Shown here one piece after another: positions 38,801 through 47,439 of a DNA stretch of 64,000 bases (positions within the stretch are counted from its first letter, which is position 1; the number at the start of each line of letters is the position of its first letter). The DNA lies in the NCBI RefSeq assembly GCF_002554795.1, contig NZ_PDEQ01000002.1, positions 558,001-622,000 on the forward strand, read 5' to 3'. This stretch comes from Longibacter salinarum. Its GTDB lineage: Bacteria > Bacteroidota > Rhodothermia > Rhodothermales > Salinibacteraceae. A model generated the notes under the pieces. That model had not been told where the DNA came from. It did not search any database and saw nothing but the letters and a program-made list of their open reading frames with translations. The position numbers and the translations under genes are program-made.

Positions 38801-40121
38801 GGGAGAGATGATGTATCGGGTGGCGGAACGGATCGATCTCGACTCTCTCGCGGCCCGGGTTGGACTCGATCTCCGTTTGTACGACGGCGCCGAACTTCAG
38901 GGTACCAGTCGTGCCCGATTGGTCCGTGATCGGCTCGTAGATGACCGTCTCCCGGTCGACGTTTATCGAGCGCTGTACGATGATCGCTATCGTTTTGCGA
39001 CGGCTCCCAGCTATGTCGGAAGCTTCCGGTACGTTGTTGGATATCAGGCGCTTCCGGGAGAGGATGGGTCGCCGCGATACGTGCTGGCGGTGCCGACACT
39101 CGCTCAGCAGGAGCGCATCGAAGAGGAGCAGGCCCGAACGCTCGCGTATCTGTTTGGTGCGCTCCTCATCCTGGTCGTGGTGGTGATGTTGACGGCACTA
39201 TTGCTCGCAAATGCTCTTGCACGCCCGATTGCCCAGCTTCGCGAGGGGCTGGAAGCTGTTGGCGAGGGTCGATTCGCCCGAGCTCTTCCCGTGAACACAC
39301 GCGACGAGATTGGTGATCTCGTTCGGACGTTCAACGAAATGCGGGAGCAATTGCGAGAGAGCCGGCGGAAGCTAGCCAAGCAGGAACGCGAACTCGCCTG
39401 GCGTGAAATGGCGCGGCAGGTAGCACACGAGATCAAAAACCCGCTGACGCCGATGAAATTGTCGATTCAGCACCTTCGACGTGCGTACAAGCGGGAGCAT
39501 CTATCGGATGATTCGACATCGAACGACGGTGGATTTGCACAGATGTTCGAGCGGATCACTGGGACACTTATCGAGCAGATTGAAGCACTTGCACGCATCG
39601 CAAATGAGTTTTCGTCGTTTGCCCGCCTACCAACTCGGGTCCCCGAGCCTCTAGATTTGAATGAGGTCATTCGCGAGGCAACCCGGTTGATGAGGGAAGA
39701 AGATAACGATGTAGATCTCATTTTGGACCTACACCATGCCCCTCTGGTCGTTGAGGCCGACCGAGAAGAGTTGCGGCGGATCTTTATCAACTTGATCAAG
39801 AATGCCATTCAAGCCATTCCTCAGCACCGCGAAGGGGAAATCGTACTTTCTACGCTACCAACGCAGGGGGAAGGGGACGCATTACCGTCCGTCAAGTGCA
39901 CGATTGAAGACAATGGGACAGGAATTCCGGAGTCGCTACGAGACAAAATCTTCCAGCCAAACTTCTCAACGAAGACGAGTGGAACCGGGCTCGGGTTGGC
40001 GATCGCGCGCAAAAGCATCGAAGAGCTAGACGGCCAGATCGACTTCTCGACGGTTGAAGGTGAAGGGACAACATTCCGGATTCGCCTTCCCCTTTCCGAA
40101 GAGGCGCCGGTAGAAGCCTAG
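35871..40121 (+). CDS. Very large NtrY-like membrane sensor histidine kinase
   Basis: A 1416-residue sensor kinase. It has one N-terminal membrane helix, an extracytoplasmic part, a block of about eight helices (near residues 265-590), a second extracytoplasmic region, further helices near 880 and 925, and another extracytoplasmic part. A last helix leads to a HAMP domain near 1110-1165. The HisKA box EMARQVAHEIKNPLTPMKL has its phospho-acceptor His near 1186. The ATPase domain has INLIKNAIQAIP, DNGTGIPESLRDKIFQPNF and TKTSGTGLGLAIAR. The kinase core is of the NtrY type. No response regulator lies beside it. The sensed signal is unknown. Confidence 0.92.
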   Translation: MRSRFSRFWRRYGLFFGVGLALIVALALTWQLRRVTEATVRTSESQWQERIATEALATIEEDFEQRHSRLVRRARSMARDSTVIRALSAWNVAGERPTRLLRRVSSLRLEERTGVEVRSASGALLAWQGASIPARESIAFSTPSRIVSPRTTIATDSDVRRALAVWWPVEHEGLVIGAVRAVELIQFHPPVQNRYIETFDLESQWRTLTDEAIEITYGDLATARTDTSNRAQHTLKGVSGESLAVVTVRPPSGDRLIEVQTAIFDDLIVLWICLLVFCSVAGCWVAYQAQGRSTENADGDRAALRLLWFFLAAVGWVGLRYVMVDLDVPGRWMEMSSRLAALFDPTHLASTLGWGALQSTGDLLVTAIFAIVSATAFLHLASRTRPETDSLAELAERLSETESDDPRPLRFFLTIAAATGLIMGLVVMLSNVVRRAVLDSTLDYFSRTGVLPEPLVMIVLCSLFLLAVSAVLAGTAVAWMATRVAIEHRPSRWPRGLTIIGITFVVTGVIAGFYVLPVASPAVPIPVVMTFAGIVLVAATLGVLWPHGGVGQLTLRGLLPSVLALTLLLYPMLYMGMDTQRRDRMRGAAMSFEEGRDPRVLYSIEQMLKSSRQELSASFSDRIRTPGGAAAPLQVTTASRESDRPPATTIDSVATRLVQRSLLASLTTYEASLIYVDEAGTPQWRYTASGVRARRTSPRPSDLSAFQRLRSLYRIQSPSGPLVEQLEGMAGDKRTPNLLYAGLIPVEPSADGDEEGPGASGWILVRAEPRSLLPGAGTGVPAVLLPDGSYSDLYAELSLAEFRDGALVRSLGRDFGRARLQAQLRSSLDADSLQWKSESVRGARYLTLYRNASAAPTREGGTQTAEERTIAVRIPSVLAFDHLYYILRLTIAGLFVTFLFYLLGLYGRYQRGLLPAPTVRFRDKVLSAFLAVGVVSMIAVGVVGVQVVTSENERVIQRRLHDHLNRVEETLALEARPGEMMYRVAERIDLDSLAARVGLDLRLYDGAELQGTSRARLVRDRLVDDRLPVDVYRALYDDRYRFATAPSYVGSFRYVVGYQALPGEDGSPRYVLAVPTLAQQERIEEEQARTLAYLFGALLILVVVVMLTALLLANALARPIAQLREGLEAVGEGRFARALPVNTRDEIGDLVRTFNEMREQLRESRRKLAKQERELAWREMARQVAHEIKNPLTPMKLSIQHLRRAYKREHLSDDSTSNDGGFAQMFERITGTLIEQIEALARIANEFSSFARLPTRVPEPLDLNEVIREATRLMREEDNDVDLILDLHHAPLVVEADREELRRIFINLIKNAIQAIPQHREGEIVLSTLPTQGEGDALPSVKCTIEDNGTGIPESLRDKIFQPNFSTKTSGTGLGLAIARKSIEELDGQIDFSTVEGEGTTFRIRLPLSEEAPVEA

Positions 40122-40975
40122 CCAGGCTTGACGATGCATGTCGCTCCCCCCATGCTATGGATTCGGGGAGTTCGAGTCTGCGTATTGTGAAAGCATGCCG
40201 ACGTATATGTAAGGTATTACATTCAATATTTCGCTCTGTATTCGTGCTTTCCTCAGGGTGTCATGCAATTAAGTGATACCATCAATATTCCCTTGTCACA
40301 TATAGTGAAGGGTTGACTGCGGTCTTTCAGTGTGGGGGAATTCACGTCGTCTCAATTTGGTTACATTTTGTTTCAGTTGTCTTGGAGGGAGGCAACTCGA
40401 TTTCAGTTAAAGGTGGGCATCAGGCGTGCTGCACCGTCCTTTAATGCGGTATATTTATGATTTTATCCGCGAAGAGATGATTATTGTCTGTTATTTGTAA
40501 CGGGAAATGCTGGCGAGTGCCATCTTCTATATTCCTGAATCGAGGTTTTTGTAAAGATCCTGTTCACGGATCGGCTCGATTCAGTTGATTTTCTTCATCA
40601 GCTGTCTAAATTGTCATTCGTGTGAAAGTGGCTGTCGGTCTGCAGATGTCGTCTGAACCAAATCACTTTAGAGTGCCTCCCGAAGCGGATGGGAGCGCAC
40701 TTCGTGTGGTTGGTTTTGATTTTACTCGACCCTGCTTAAGTGCTGCTATCGCATCCCCTGACACCCTTTTCGTATTCTCAAACGAGAATATTATTTGTTT
40801 GGATTGGATGCGCGATTGTAGCGCGTGATCTGTCACGCTTTCACAGTGTTCGCAGGGCTACGGAAACTGGCTCGACGGCGTTGAGGAAGGCCTTGTGCCG
40901 GTTCCTCACCGATTCGTGGAGTGGTTCGGCTCTGCCAACCGCCGCACTGGATATTACCCATCCCACTGTTTTGGC
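40122..40975. other. Long AT-rich stretch without a convincing gene
   Basis: About 850 bases. The part from about 40190 to 40620 is plainly more AT-rich than the rest of the window, with runs such as TATATTTATGATTTTAT. No open frame has family-like content, no hairpin with a T run was found, and no repeat relation to other gaps was seen. It may hold the promoter of the acetyltransferase gene or be decayed foreign DNA. Confidence 0.45.
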
Positions 40976-41563
40976 GTGCGCGACTCTCTCTCCCTCGACC
41001 CTGTTCGATTATACCACGCAGGCGCGATTCAGCGTCTGGCATCTCACCCGAAGATTGCAGAGACAACAAATATCCCCCAGCCGTACCCCAAGGACGGAGC
41101 GGCGAGCTGGATTATTTCTGCAATGCCGCGGCAGATGGCGGGGGTTGAGTACTCGTTTGCCATCATGCGCGAAGACGATGATACCCTCGTCGGGGTCACG
41201 TCACTGATGAACGTGGGGCAGGGCGAGGCCGAATTGGGATACTGGATCGGATATCCGTACTGGGGAAACGGATATGCAACGAAAGCAAATCGGCTCGTGC
41301 TTGAGTTTGCCTTCGAGTCGGTGTGTCTGGATACAATTTACGCCCGACCGCTCCTCCGCAATGCTGCATCCTGCCGCGTGCTGGATAAGCTCGGGTTCGA
41401 TCTTGTTGACGTCGTCGAGAACGTTTTCCCGAAATGGGACAATACCGACTCGCTCGGAATGTACGAAATCGAAAAAGTGTACTGGTCGTCCCGTTGCAAC
41501 AGCGCCGAATCCAGGGAGGGATTTGACAACGTGTCATCGGCCGCTGCGACGATGGGGTCTTAG
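40976..41563 (+). CDS. GNAT-family acetyltransferase
   Basis: A RimJ/RimL-type N-acetyltransferase using acetyl-CoA. It has AIQRLASHPKIAETTNIPQP near the start, the core ELGYWIGYPYWGNGYATKAN with the acetyl-CoA-binding loop, then LVLEFAFESVCLDTIYARPL and NAASCRVLDKLGFDL. The start is uncertain: GTG 40976 fits the family best, while GTG 40895 would add 27 residues that match nothing. The final 25 residues also look unlike the family. Substrate unknown. Confidence 0.82.
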   Translation: MRDSLSLDPVRLYHAGAIQRLASHPKIAETTNIPQPYPKDGAASWIISAMPRQMAGVEYSFAIMREDDDTLVGVTSLMNVGQGEAELGYWIGYPYWGNGYATKANRLVLEFAFESVCLDTIYARPLLRNAASCRVLDKLGFDLVDVVENVFPKWDNTDSLGMYEIEKVYWSSRCNSAESREGFDNVSSAAATMGS

Positions 41564-41838
41564 GCCGCTGGTCGACGGCGGTGCGCGATCACCAACCCAG
41601 CAGATGTTCGTCCACGCGTGCACCGTCGTGCATGAACGAGCAGGCGTCGACTCCAGAAAATCGATAGGGCCGGGTGTGTCTGCTGGCGACGGCGAAACTC
41701 AAGCGATCTTAGAAGCCGGGCGTTGGAATTGATTGCTCGGGGTCAGATCCTGTATGCTGTTCCCTACCCGATGCTACCAGCGCTGTTTTGGTGTCGGTAT
41801 CGGAATAGCTCCACTTGTCCCCAACCTCAGGACCGAAG

Positions 41839-42324
41839 ATGTCGAATCCGCAGATTGACCGCCTCGAAGTGGGCGAAACCGCACCCGATTTCACCGCTCC
41901 GACCCAGGACGGGACGCCCCTTACCCTCAGCGATTATCGCGGTTCGTGGGTTGCCCTGTACTTTTACCCGAAGGACGACACTCCGGGTTGCACCAAGCAG
42001 GCGTGTAACCTGAGGGATGGCCTCTCCAAGCTCGAAGAGCACGGAGTGAAGGTGATCGGGGTATCAGAGGACGACGTTGAGTCGCACGAAAGCTTTGCCG
42101 AAAAGCACGACCTGCCATTTCCGATCATAGCGGATCCGGGTCACGACGTTCTCGATCCATATGGCGTTTACGGTGAGCGAAATATGTACGGCAATACGTT
42201 TCTAGGTACCGCACGTACGACCTACCTGATCGATCCTGATGGCGTCATTCGGCACGTGTTTAAGCGTCCGAAGACGAGCGCCCATACGGAAGAGATTCTG
42301 AAAAAGCTTGAGGGATTGAAGTAG
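41839..42324 (+). CDS. bcp: Thioredoxin-dependent peroxiredoxin (BCP/PrxQ)
   Basis: Reduces hydrogen peroxide and alkyl hydroperoxides in the cytoplasm. The 161-residue protein has YFYPKDDTPGCTKQACNLRD with peroxidatic Cys51 and resolving Cys56, spaced as in PrxQ enzymes of the atypical 2-Cys type. The ATG at 41839 is preferred over an upstream in-frame codon at 41815, which adds eight residues. It is followed by gatB after 137 bases. Confidence 0.95.
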   Translation: MSNPQIDRLEVGETAPDFTAPTQDGTPLTLSDYRGSWVALYFYPKDDTPGCTKQACNLRDGLSKLEEHGVKVIGVSEDDVESHESFAEKHDLPFPIIADPGHDVLDPYGVYGERNMYGNTFLGTARTTYLIDPDGVIRHVFKRPKTSAHTEEILKKLEGLK

Positions 42325-42461
42325 ACGGCTGGATGAACATTTTCGGTAGGGTTGAAGTAGGGGGCTAGCGCAGTTCCAGTTCGGAGGACGCGTCTTGGCT
42401 CCACCAATTGGATCCCTGCCGGCTTCCGTGCTACTCTCGATCGACCGCCTGACCTTGCTCC

Positions 42462-43988
42462 ATGGTTCACGACAAGTACGAGCCCGTGATTGGGCTGGAG
42501 GTCCACGTCCAGCTTGACACCGAGTCGAAAGTGTTCAGTCCAGATTCGACGGCTTTCGGCGCCGAACCGAATACGCAAGTCGATCCCATATCTCTCGGCC
42601 ATCCTGGCACGCTGCCCGTCCTGAATCGGCGCGTCGTGGAGTACGCGGTGCGATTGGGTCTTGCGACGCGATGCAAGATCTCGCGCCAATCGATTTTTGC
42701 CCGCAAGCACTATTTCTACCCGGACCTTCCGAAGGGATATCAGATCTCACAGTACGACACGCCAATCTGCTACGATGGCTTCGTAGAGATCGACCTCGAG
42801 GCAGAAGATGGAGAAACGAATGGTACCGGGGAGGCGCCCGATGCCCATCACGCGACAAAGCGAGTTGGGCTAACCCGAATTCACATCGAGGAGGACGCCG
42901 GAAAGTCAACGCATACGGATGATGGGTCGCTCGTCGATTACAATCGATGCGGCGTACCGTTGCTTGAGGTGGTCTCCGAACCGGATCTCCGTTCGCCACG
43001 CGAGGCCTATCTATACCTCAAAAACCTCCGCCAGCTGGTCCGCTATCTCGGAATTAGTGACGGAAATATGGAGGAGGGGTCGCTGCGATGCGATGCAAAT
43101 GTGAGCGTACGTCCATGTGGGCAGAATCGGTTTGGTACGCGCACCGAGCTGAAGAACCTGAACTCGATGCGTCATGTCGAACAGGCGCTGGAATATGAGA
43201 TTACGCGCCAGATCGCGAGTGTCGAGCGGGGAACGCCCGTTGAGCAGTGCACTCTGCTATGGGACGCGGATGCAGGCGAGACGCGGATGATGCGCTCGAA
43301 AGAAGATGCACAGGACTATCGCTATTTTCCCGACCCTGATCTTGTTGCCGTCGAGCTCGATGACGACGACATCCAGGCGGTCCGGGCGAGTCTTCCGGAG
43401 ATGCCGGACGAGAGACGCGAGCGGTTTGAGACCGATTTTGGTCTTCCCCCGTACGATGCCGGTGTTTTGACCGAGGAGCGTCAGGTGGCGGATTACTTCG
43501 AAGATGCCCTCCGCGCCCTGTTCAAGCGGACGAAGGGAGGCGATACTCGCACGCAGGCGAAGCTCGTGTCGAACTTCGTGATGACGGATGTGCTCCGCGT
43601 CGTCAACGAAGACAGTATCTCCGTTCGAGATCTTGCTGTTACGCCCCGACGCCTTGCGCAACTGATTTACCTTCGCGTGGAAGACAAGATCAGCTCCAGC
43701 GGAGCGCAGGAGGTTTTCGAAAAAATGCGTACCGATACGGACTCCTCTGCGGGCAAGATTGCAGACGAAAATGACCTGATCCAGGTGTCCGACCGTGACG
43801 CAATCGAGCCGGTCGTGGACGGCGTTCTGCAGGATAACGAGGACAAGGTCGACGCATATCTCGGTGGAAAGGAGGGGCTTTTAGGCTTCTTTATCGGTCA
43901 GGTCATGCGTACCTTCGACGGATCCCCCAATCCGGAAGTCGTCCGTGACGTACTGAAAGAAAAGCTGAACGGTCGCCGCTCTGATTGA
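42462..43988 (+). CDS. gatB: Asp-tRNA(Asn)/Glu-tRNA(Gln) amidotransferase subunit B
   Basis: Part of GatCAB, which amidates mischarged Glu-tRNA(Gln) or Asp-tRNA(Asn). The 508-residue protein begins YEPVIGLEVHVQLDTESKVF and continues with GHPGTLPVLNRRVVEYA, KHYFYPDLPKGYQISQYDTP, HIEEDAGKSTH, DYNRCGVPLLEVVSEPD and RSKEDAQDYRYFPDPDL. The C-terminal YqeY-like tail ends in a LLGFFIGQVMR segment. A typical insertion of acidic residues (EAEDGETNGTGEAPDAHH) is present. No gatA or gatC gene is adjacent. Confidence 0.97.
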   Translation: MVHDKYEPVIGLEVHVQLDTESKVFSPDSTAFGAEPNTQVDPISLGHPGTLPVLNRRVVEYAVRLGLATRCKISRQSIFARKHYFYPDLPKGYQISQYDTPICYDGFVEIDLEAEDGETNGTGEAPDAHHATKRVGLTRIHIEEDAGKSTHTDDGSLVDYNRCGVPLLEVVSEPDLRSPREAYLYLKNLRQLVRYLGISDGNMEEGSLRCDANVSVRPCGQNRFGTRTELKNLNSMRHVEQALEYEITRQIASVERGTPVEQCTLLWDADAGETRMMRSKEDAQDYRYFPDPDLVAVELDDDDIQAVRASLPEMPDERRERFETDFGLPPYDAGVLTEERQVADYFEDALRALFKRTKGGDTRTQAKLVSNFVMTDVLRVVNEDSISVRDLAVTPRRLAQLIYLRVEDKISSSGAQEVFEKMRTDTDSSAGKIADENDLIQVSDRDAIEPVVDGVLQDNEDKVDAYLGGKEGLLGFFIGQVMRTFDGSPNPEVVRDVLKEKLNGRRSD

Positions 43989-44089
43989 TGGTTCAGTCGT
44001 GATGATTCGGTCCGTACGTGGGCCGGCCCCAAAGATTGTTTTTCGCACCATCCCCTTGATCACTACGCCGCATCGGCGGCACCTTTTTC

Positions 44090-45574
44090 GTGAACCACTT
44101 TTCGATAACAAAGACCGGCGCTCCTACCGCCGGTGTTCCCCTCCCTCTCCCGATACGGTACCCGTTACTTGCTACCGTTGTCGTGATCGCGCTGGCGCTA
44201 TCGATTTCTGCCTGCGGCGAATCATCGTCTGCTTCCAAGCCGGTGCAGAGCGTGATTCAAGGTCACATTACCGTCGATGCGAACGTTAGCGGAGCAACGG
44301 ATTTTAGTGGATTCGAGATTCTGGTTGTTCGCCCGGACGGTCGGTCTCTGGATACTCTTGGGCGGGCGGAAACAGCGAGAGATGGCGCGTACTCGGCCGT
44401 GGTCACAGCACCGGAGCGTGGCATCTACCCGCTCGTCATACGCCGCCGGGGCAACGTGCTTCTGCGCACCGACTATGTTGTTGCAGACAAGGACACGGCG
44501 TCGATGAACATCGCCTTTCCGTTTACGGGCAACTACGTTCCCATTCGCTCGGTAGAAAACTCCGCTCTTGTTGCGTACCGCAACACGATGGGGCTTCATC
44601 GGCAGCGTCTCATGCAGCGTTTGCAGAACGACGCGTATTCGGAGAACAATGTCTCGATGAACGTTCGTCAAACGAGCAGTATTCTCTGGGGAATGCGAGA
44701 GAACTATTCCGGCACCTACGCCGCGCAGATCGCCTCGGTCGAGTCGCTCGCACTACTCGAGTCGTGGAATGACTCGCTCGTCGTCGTTCGGGCAGGACAG
44801 ATCGAGCCGGCCAATCCGCGGTTCGTGACCGCAGGACGCATCGCCCGCCGGGCAGAGGCGCGACGTAACGGGCAGGAGGCGGCCGTAAAGCTGCTGGGCG
44901 ACTTCAAAACGCGGGCCTCGACGGACGAGCAGCGAGCCGCTCTGCAAGCTGAACTCGTGCGGACGTACATCGATAGCCTCCAAGAAGAAGAAGCGCTTGC
45001 GGCTGCCGACGACCTCGCTGATGAGTTTGACGATTCCGAGTGGGCCGATTGGGCTGACCGAGCTCGCTACGAGGTGGAAAACCTGTTGCCTGGCAAGCCC
45101 GCTCCGGACATGGATGTGAGAACCGTTCAGGGCGAGTCGCTCCGCCTCGACGATTACGAGGGATATCTCGTCGTACTCGAGTTCTATCATCCGTCGGACG
45201 ATATGTATCAGCGGCAGATTCCGACGCGCAATGCGCTGTACGAAGCAACCCGAACCGATTCTGTCGCCTTCATCTCGGTGTCGCTCGAACCAGACTCTTT
45301 GTTGAATCGGGCATTCTTCGACGGCCGAACCCTTCCCGGCAAACATGTTATTGCGGGCGATGGGGGAGAAGACCCGATCGTCGAGTCGTACAACATTGGC
45401 ACGGTGCCCACGCGCTACCTCATCGATCGAGATGGTTCAATCGTTGATAAATACCCGGGGGCAACGTTCTTCTCTCTACAGGATGCCATCACCGAGCGAT
45501 TGAGCGCTCGTCCCAATCGACGAATTAGTCCCCAAACGCCCTCGGCAACCTCGTCTCCTCCGGCCTCGCGCTAA
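44090..45574 (+). CDS. Thioredoxin-fold (TlpA-like) lipoprotein lacking CxxC
   Basis: A 494-residue envelope lipoprotein. The signal region has a membrane helix ending in a lipobox-like LSISACG. A carboxypeptidase-regulatory-like beta domain follows (VIQGHITVDANVSG), then helical DUF-type sequence. The C-terminal thioredoxin-like domain starts near residue 340 (PGKPAPDMDVRTVQGESLRL). Where thiol reductases have W-C-x-x-C, this protein reads EFYHPSDDMYQRQ, without cysteine. YNIGTVPTRYLIDRDG, with the cis-Pro loop, is kept. It is thus unlikely to be a disulfide reductase. It starts 101 bases after gatB. Confidence 0.8.
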   Translation: MNHFSITKTGAPTAGVPLPLPIRYPLLATVVVIALALSISACGESSSASKPVQSVIQGHITVDANVSGATDFSGFEILVVRPDGRSLDTLGRAETARDGAYSAVVTAPERGIYPLVIRRRGNVLLRTDYVVADKDTASMNIAFPFTGNYVPIRSVENSALVAYRNTMGLHRQRLMQRLQNDAYSENNVSMNVRQTSSILWGMRENYSGTYAAQIASVESLALLESWNDSLVVVRAGQIEPANPRFVTAGRIARRAEARRNGQEAAVKLLGDFKTRASTDEQRAALQAELVRTYIDSLQEEEALAAADDLADEFDDSEWADWADRARYEVENLLPGKPAPDMDVRTVQGESLRLDDYEGYLVVLEFYHPSDDMYQRQIPTRNALYEATRTDSVAFISVSLEPDSLLNRAFFDGRTLPGKHVIAGDGGEDPIVESYNIGTVPTRYLIDRDGSIVDKYPGATFFSLQDAITERLSARPNRRISPQTPSATSSPPASR

Positions 45575-45690
45575 GCTCAATCGATAAGAACCTGTTTGGC
45601 GAACAGCCTTCGGCCACCCAACGGGACGGACCTCCCAACGGTCGGTCTTCGCGACGCTCGCCACACGAGGCTTGGTTAGTCTTTCGCACC

Positions 45691-45855
45691 ATGTCTAAAG
45701 CACCATTTCGAAAAGAGAAACGTCATGCCTCTGATCGGCATGAACGCCGGCGCGTACGTTTTCGCGATCCATCCGGCAAACAGGTTATGAACCCTTTACG
45801 AATCCGGTTCGATACGTACGGCCATGCCGGAGAAGTAACGATCGGGCCGCGGTAA
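45691..45855 (+). CDS. Small basic hypothetical protein
   Basis: A 54-residue frame from the ATG at 45691 to a stop at 45853-45855. It is rich in Arg, Lys and His in the first half (APFRKEKRHASDRHERRRVR) and ends DTYGHAGEVTIGPR. No family was recognised. Such a basic small protein could bind nucleic acid, but this is only a guess. It sits between the TlpA-like gene and the methyltransferase gene. It may be a chance frame. Confidence 0.35.
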   Translation: MSKAPFRKEKRHASDRHERRRVRFRDPSGKQVMNPLRIRFDTYGHAGEVTIGPR

Positions 45856-46010
45856 TCTCTTGATCTCCGGGTCCATTGTTTCGTAACTTATATTCTGTTT
45901 GACGCTCTTTTCGGCGATTCGCACGTGCATCCTTTTTCGAGATGCCGACCTGCTATTGGCGTGGGGGCACTTTCGCATTTACGACTTCCGAATCTGATTC
46001 TATTTGCAAC

Positions 46011-46565
46011 ATGGGTACACTCGCCTACATCAAGAACTTCATCCGGGACCGTGATGTCGCTGCCATCACACCGTCCTCGAAGTTTCTCGTTAAGCGCGTG
46101 TGCAAGTGGATTGATTTCGACACCCCGCGTCGGATCGTAGAATATGGGCCAGGTACCGGTGTATTCAGCAAGTACCTGCTCGAACACATGCATGAGGACT
46201 CCGAGTTGATTATGATCGAGGGGAACGCCTCGTTCGTTGAATCTCTGCGTGCATTTTCGGAGCCGGATCCTCGTGCGGTGGTTGTTCACGATCGAGCCGA
46301 GAACGTCCGTAAGATTTTGGACGATCGAGGGCTGGAATATGCCGACTATGTGCTTTCTGGTATTCCGTTTTCCTTTCTGGACGACGACGTCAAGCATCAG
46401 CTGATTAGCCGGACGAAAGATGTGCTAAAGGATGACGGGAAGTTTCTCGTCTACCAAAATTACAACCACATGGAGAAGCCGCTTCGGCGGCACTTCGACA
46501 CGGTAAAACGTGAATACGAGTTGCTGAATGTACCTCCGATGTTCGCGTACGAAGCACTGAAGTAG
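46011..46565 (+). CDS. SAM-dependent methyltransferase (PmtA-like phospholipid N-methyltransferase?)
   Basis: A 184-residue class I methyltransferase. The SAM-binding motif is VEYGPGTGVFSKYLLEHM near residues 43-60. SGIPFSFLDDDVKHQLI stands in the motif IV position, similar to phosphatidylethanolamine N-methyltransferases of the PmtA group. FLVYQNYNHMEKPLRRHFD follows. The rRNA adenine dimethylase fold is related, but the NxPF/Y motif of KsgA is not present. The ATG at 46011 gives a normal N-terminus (TLAYIKNFIRDRDVAAI). Phospholipid methylation is a reasonable guess, not proven. Confidence 0.75.
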   Translation: MGTLAYIKNFIRDRDVAAITPSSKFLVKRVCKWIDFDTPRRIVEYGPGTGVFSKYLLEHMHEDSELIMIEGNASFVESLRAFSEPDPRAVVVHDRAENVRKILDDRGLEYADYVLSGIPFSFLDDDVKHQLISRTKDVLKDDGKFLVYQNYNHMEKPLRRHFDTVKREYELLNVPPMFAYEALK

Positions 46566-46668
46566 CAGGATCGACGGATCCTCCGGTCGTACGGTCGGGG
46601 GCTTCACCAACTACCGCCCTCTCACGGGGACGTCTCGATAACCGTTCGACGATTGCCTTCTACTACTT

Positions 46669-47439
46669 ATGCTGATTGCCGGAAACTGGAAGATGAATAC
46701 CGACGTCGACAGCGGCACGGAGCTCGCCGCTGATATCGCCGCCGCTGTGAAAAAAAGCGACCTTGGGACGGTCGCCCTCGCCGTGTGTCCGCCATATGTT
46801 AGCCTGACGTCTGTCAGAGAGGCACTTGGCGAAACGAGCGTCGCCTTAGGAGCACAGAACGTGCATCATGAGGACGAGGGTGCGTTTACCGGTGAGGTGT
46901 CGGCGAAGATGTTGCTTTCAGCCGGCTGTAGTCACGTTATTGTCGGCCACTCCGAGCGAAGGGAATACTTTAGCGAGTCGAACCAGGATATTCAGCAGAA
47001 GGTTGCTCAGGCACGAGCGAACGGCCTCGTACCCATCCTCTGCGTGGGGGAAACGAAAGCGGAGCGAGACGCGGGGGACGCAAAGAACGTTGTTGAACAG
47101 CAATTGCGCGGTGGGCTGGCCGGCGTAGACTTCGGCGCTCCCGACGACCTTGTGATTGCGTATGAACCAGTGTGGGCGATCGGGACGGGGGACACCGCGA
47201 CGCCGGATCAGGCGAATGAAATGCACGCGTTTATCCGTGGCCTCCTCGATGATTTGTACAGCAGCGCGTTTGCCGATGACGTGCACATCCTGTATGGCGG
47301 CAGTATGAAGCCACATAACGCCGAGGAATTGTTGAGCCAGCCGGATGTGGACGGTGGGCTGGTCGGTGGCGCAAGCCTGGACGCCGAGAGCTTCATTGCA
47401 ATCGCAGAGCACGGCGCGTCCATTCAGGCCGGTGCCTGA
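46669..47439 (+). CDS. tpiA: Triose-phosphate isomerase
   Basis: Interconverts dihydroxyacetone phosphate and glyceraldehyde 3-phosphate in glycolysis. The 256-residue protein shows AGNWKMN with Asn6 and Lys8, VIVGHSERREYF with catalytic His near 94, AYEPVWAIGTG with catalytic Glu near 166, and LYGGSMKPHNAEELL followed by VGGASLDAESF. Length and motifs are classical. A strong terminator follows. Confidence 0.98.
   Translation: MLIAGNWKMNTDVDSGTELAADIAAAVKKSDLGTVALAVCPPYVSLTSVREALGETSVALGAQNVHHEDEGAFTGEVSAKMLLSAGCSHVIVGHSERREYFSESNQDIQQKVAQARANGLVPILCVGETKAERDAGDAKNVVEQQLRGGLAGVDFGAPDDLVIAYEPVWAIGTGDTATPDQANEMHAFIRGLLDDLYSSAFADDVHILYGGSMKPHNAEELLSQPDVDGGLVGGASLDAESFIAIAEHGASIQAGA

Noticed and set aside
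40622-40828. 68-codon open frame in the AT-rich stretch
   Set aside because: The translation shows no motif and no link to the following acetyltransferase gene.
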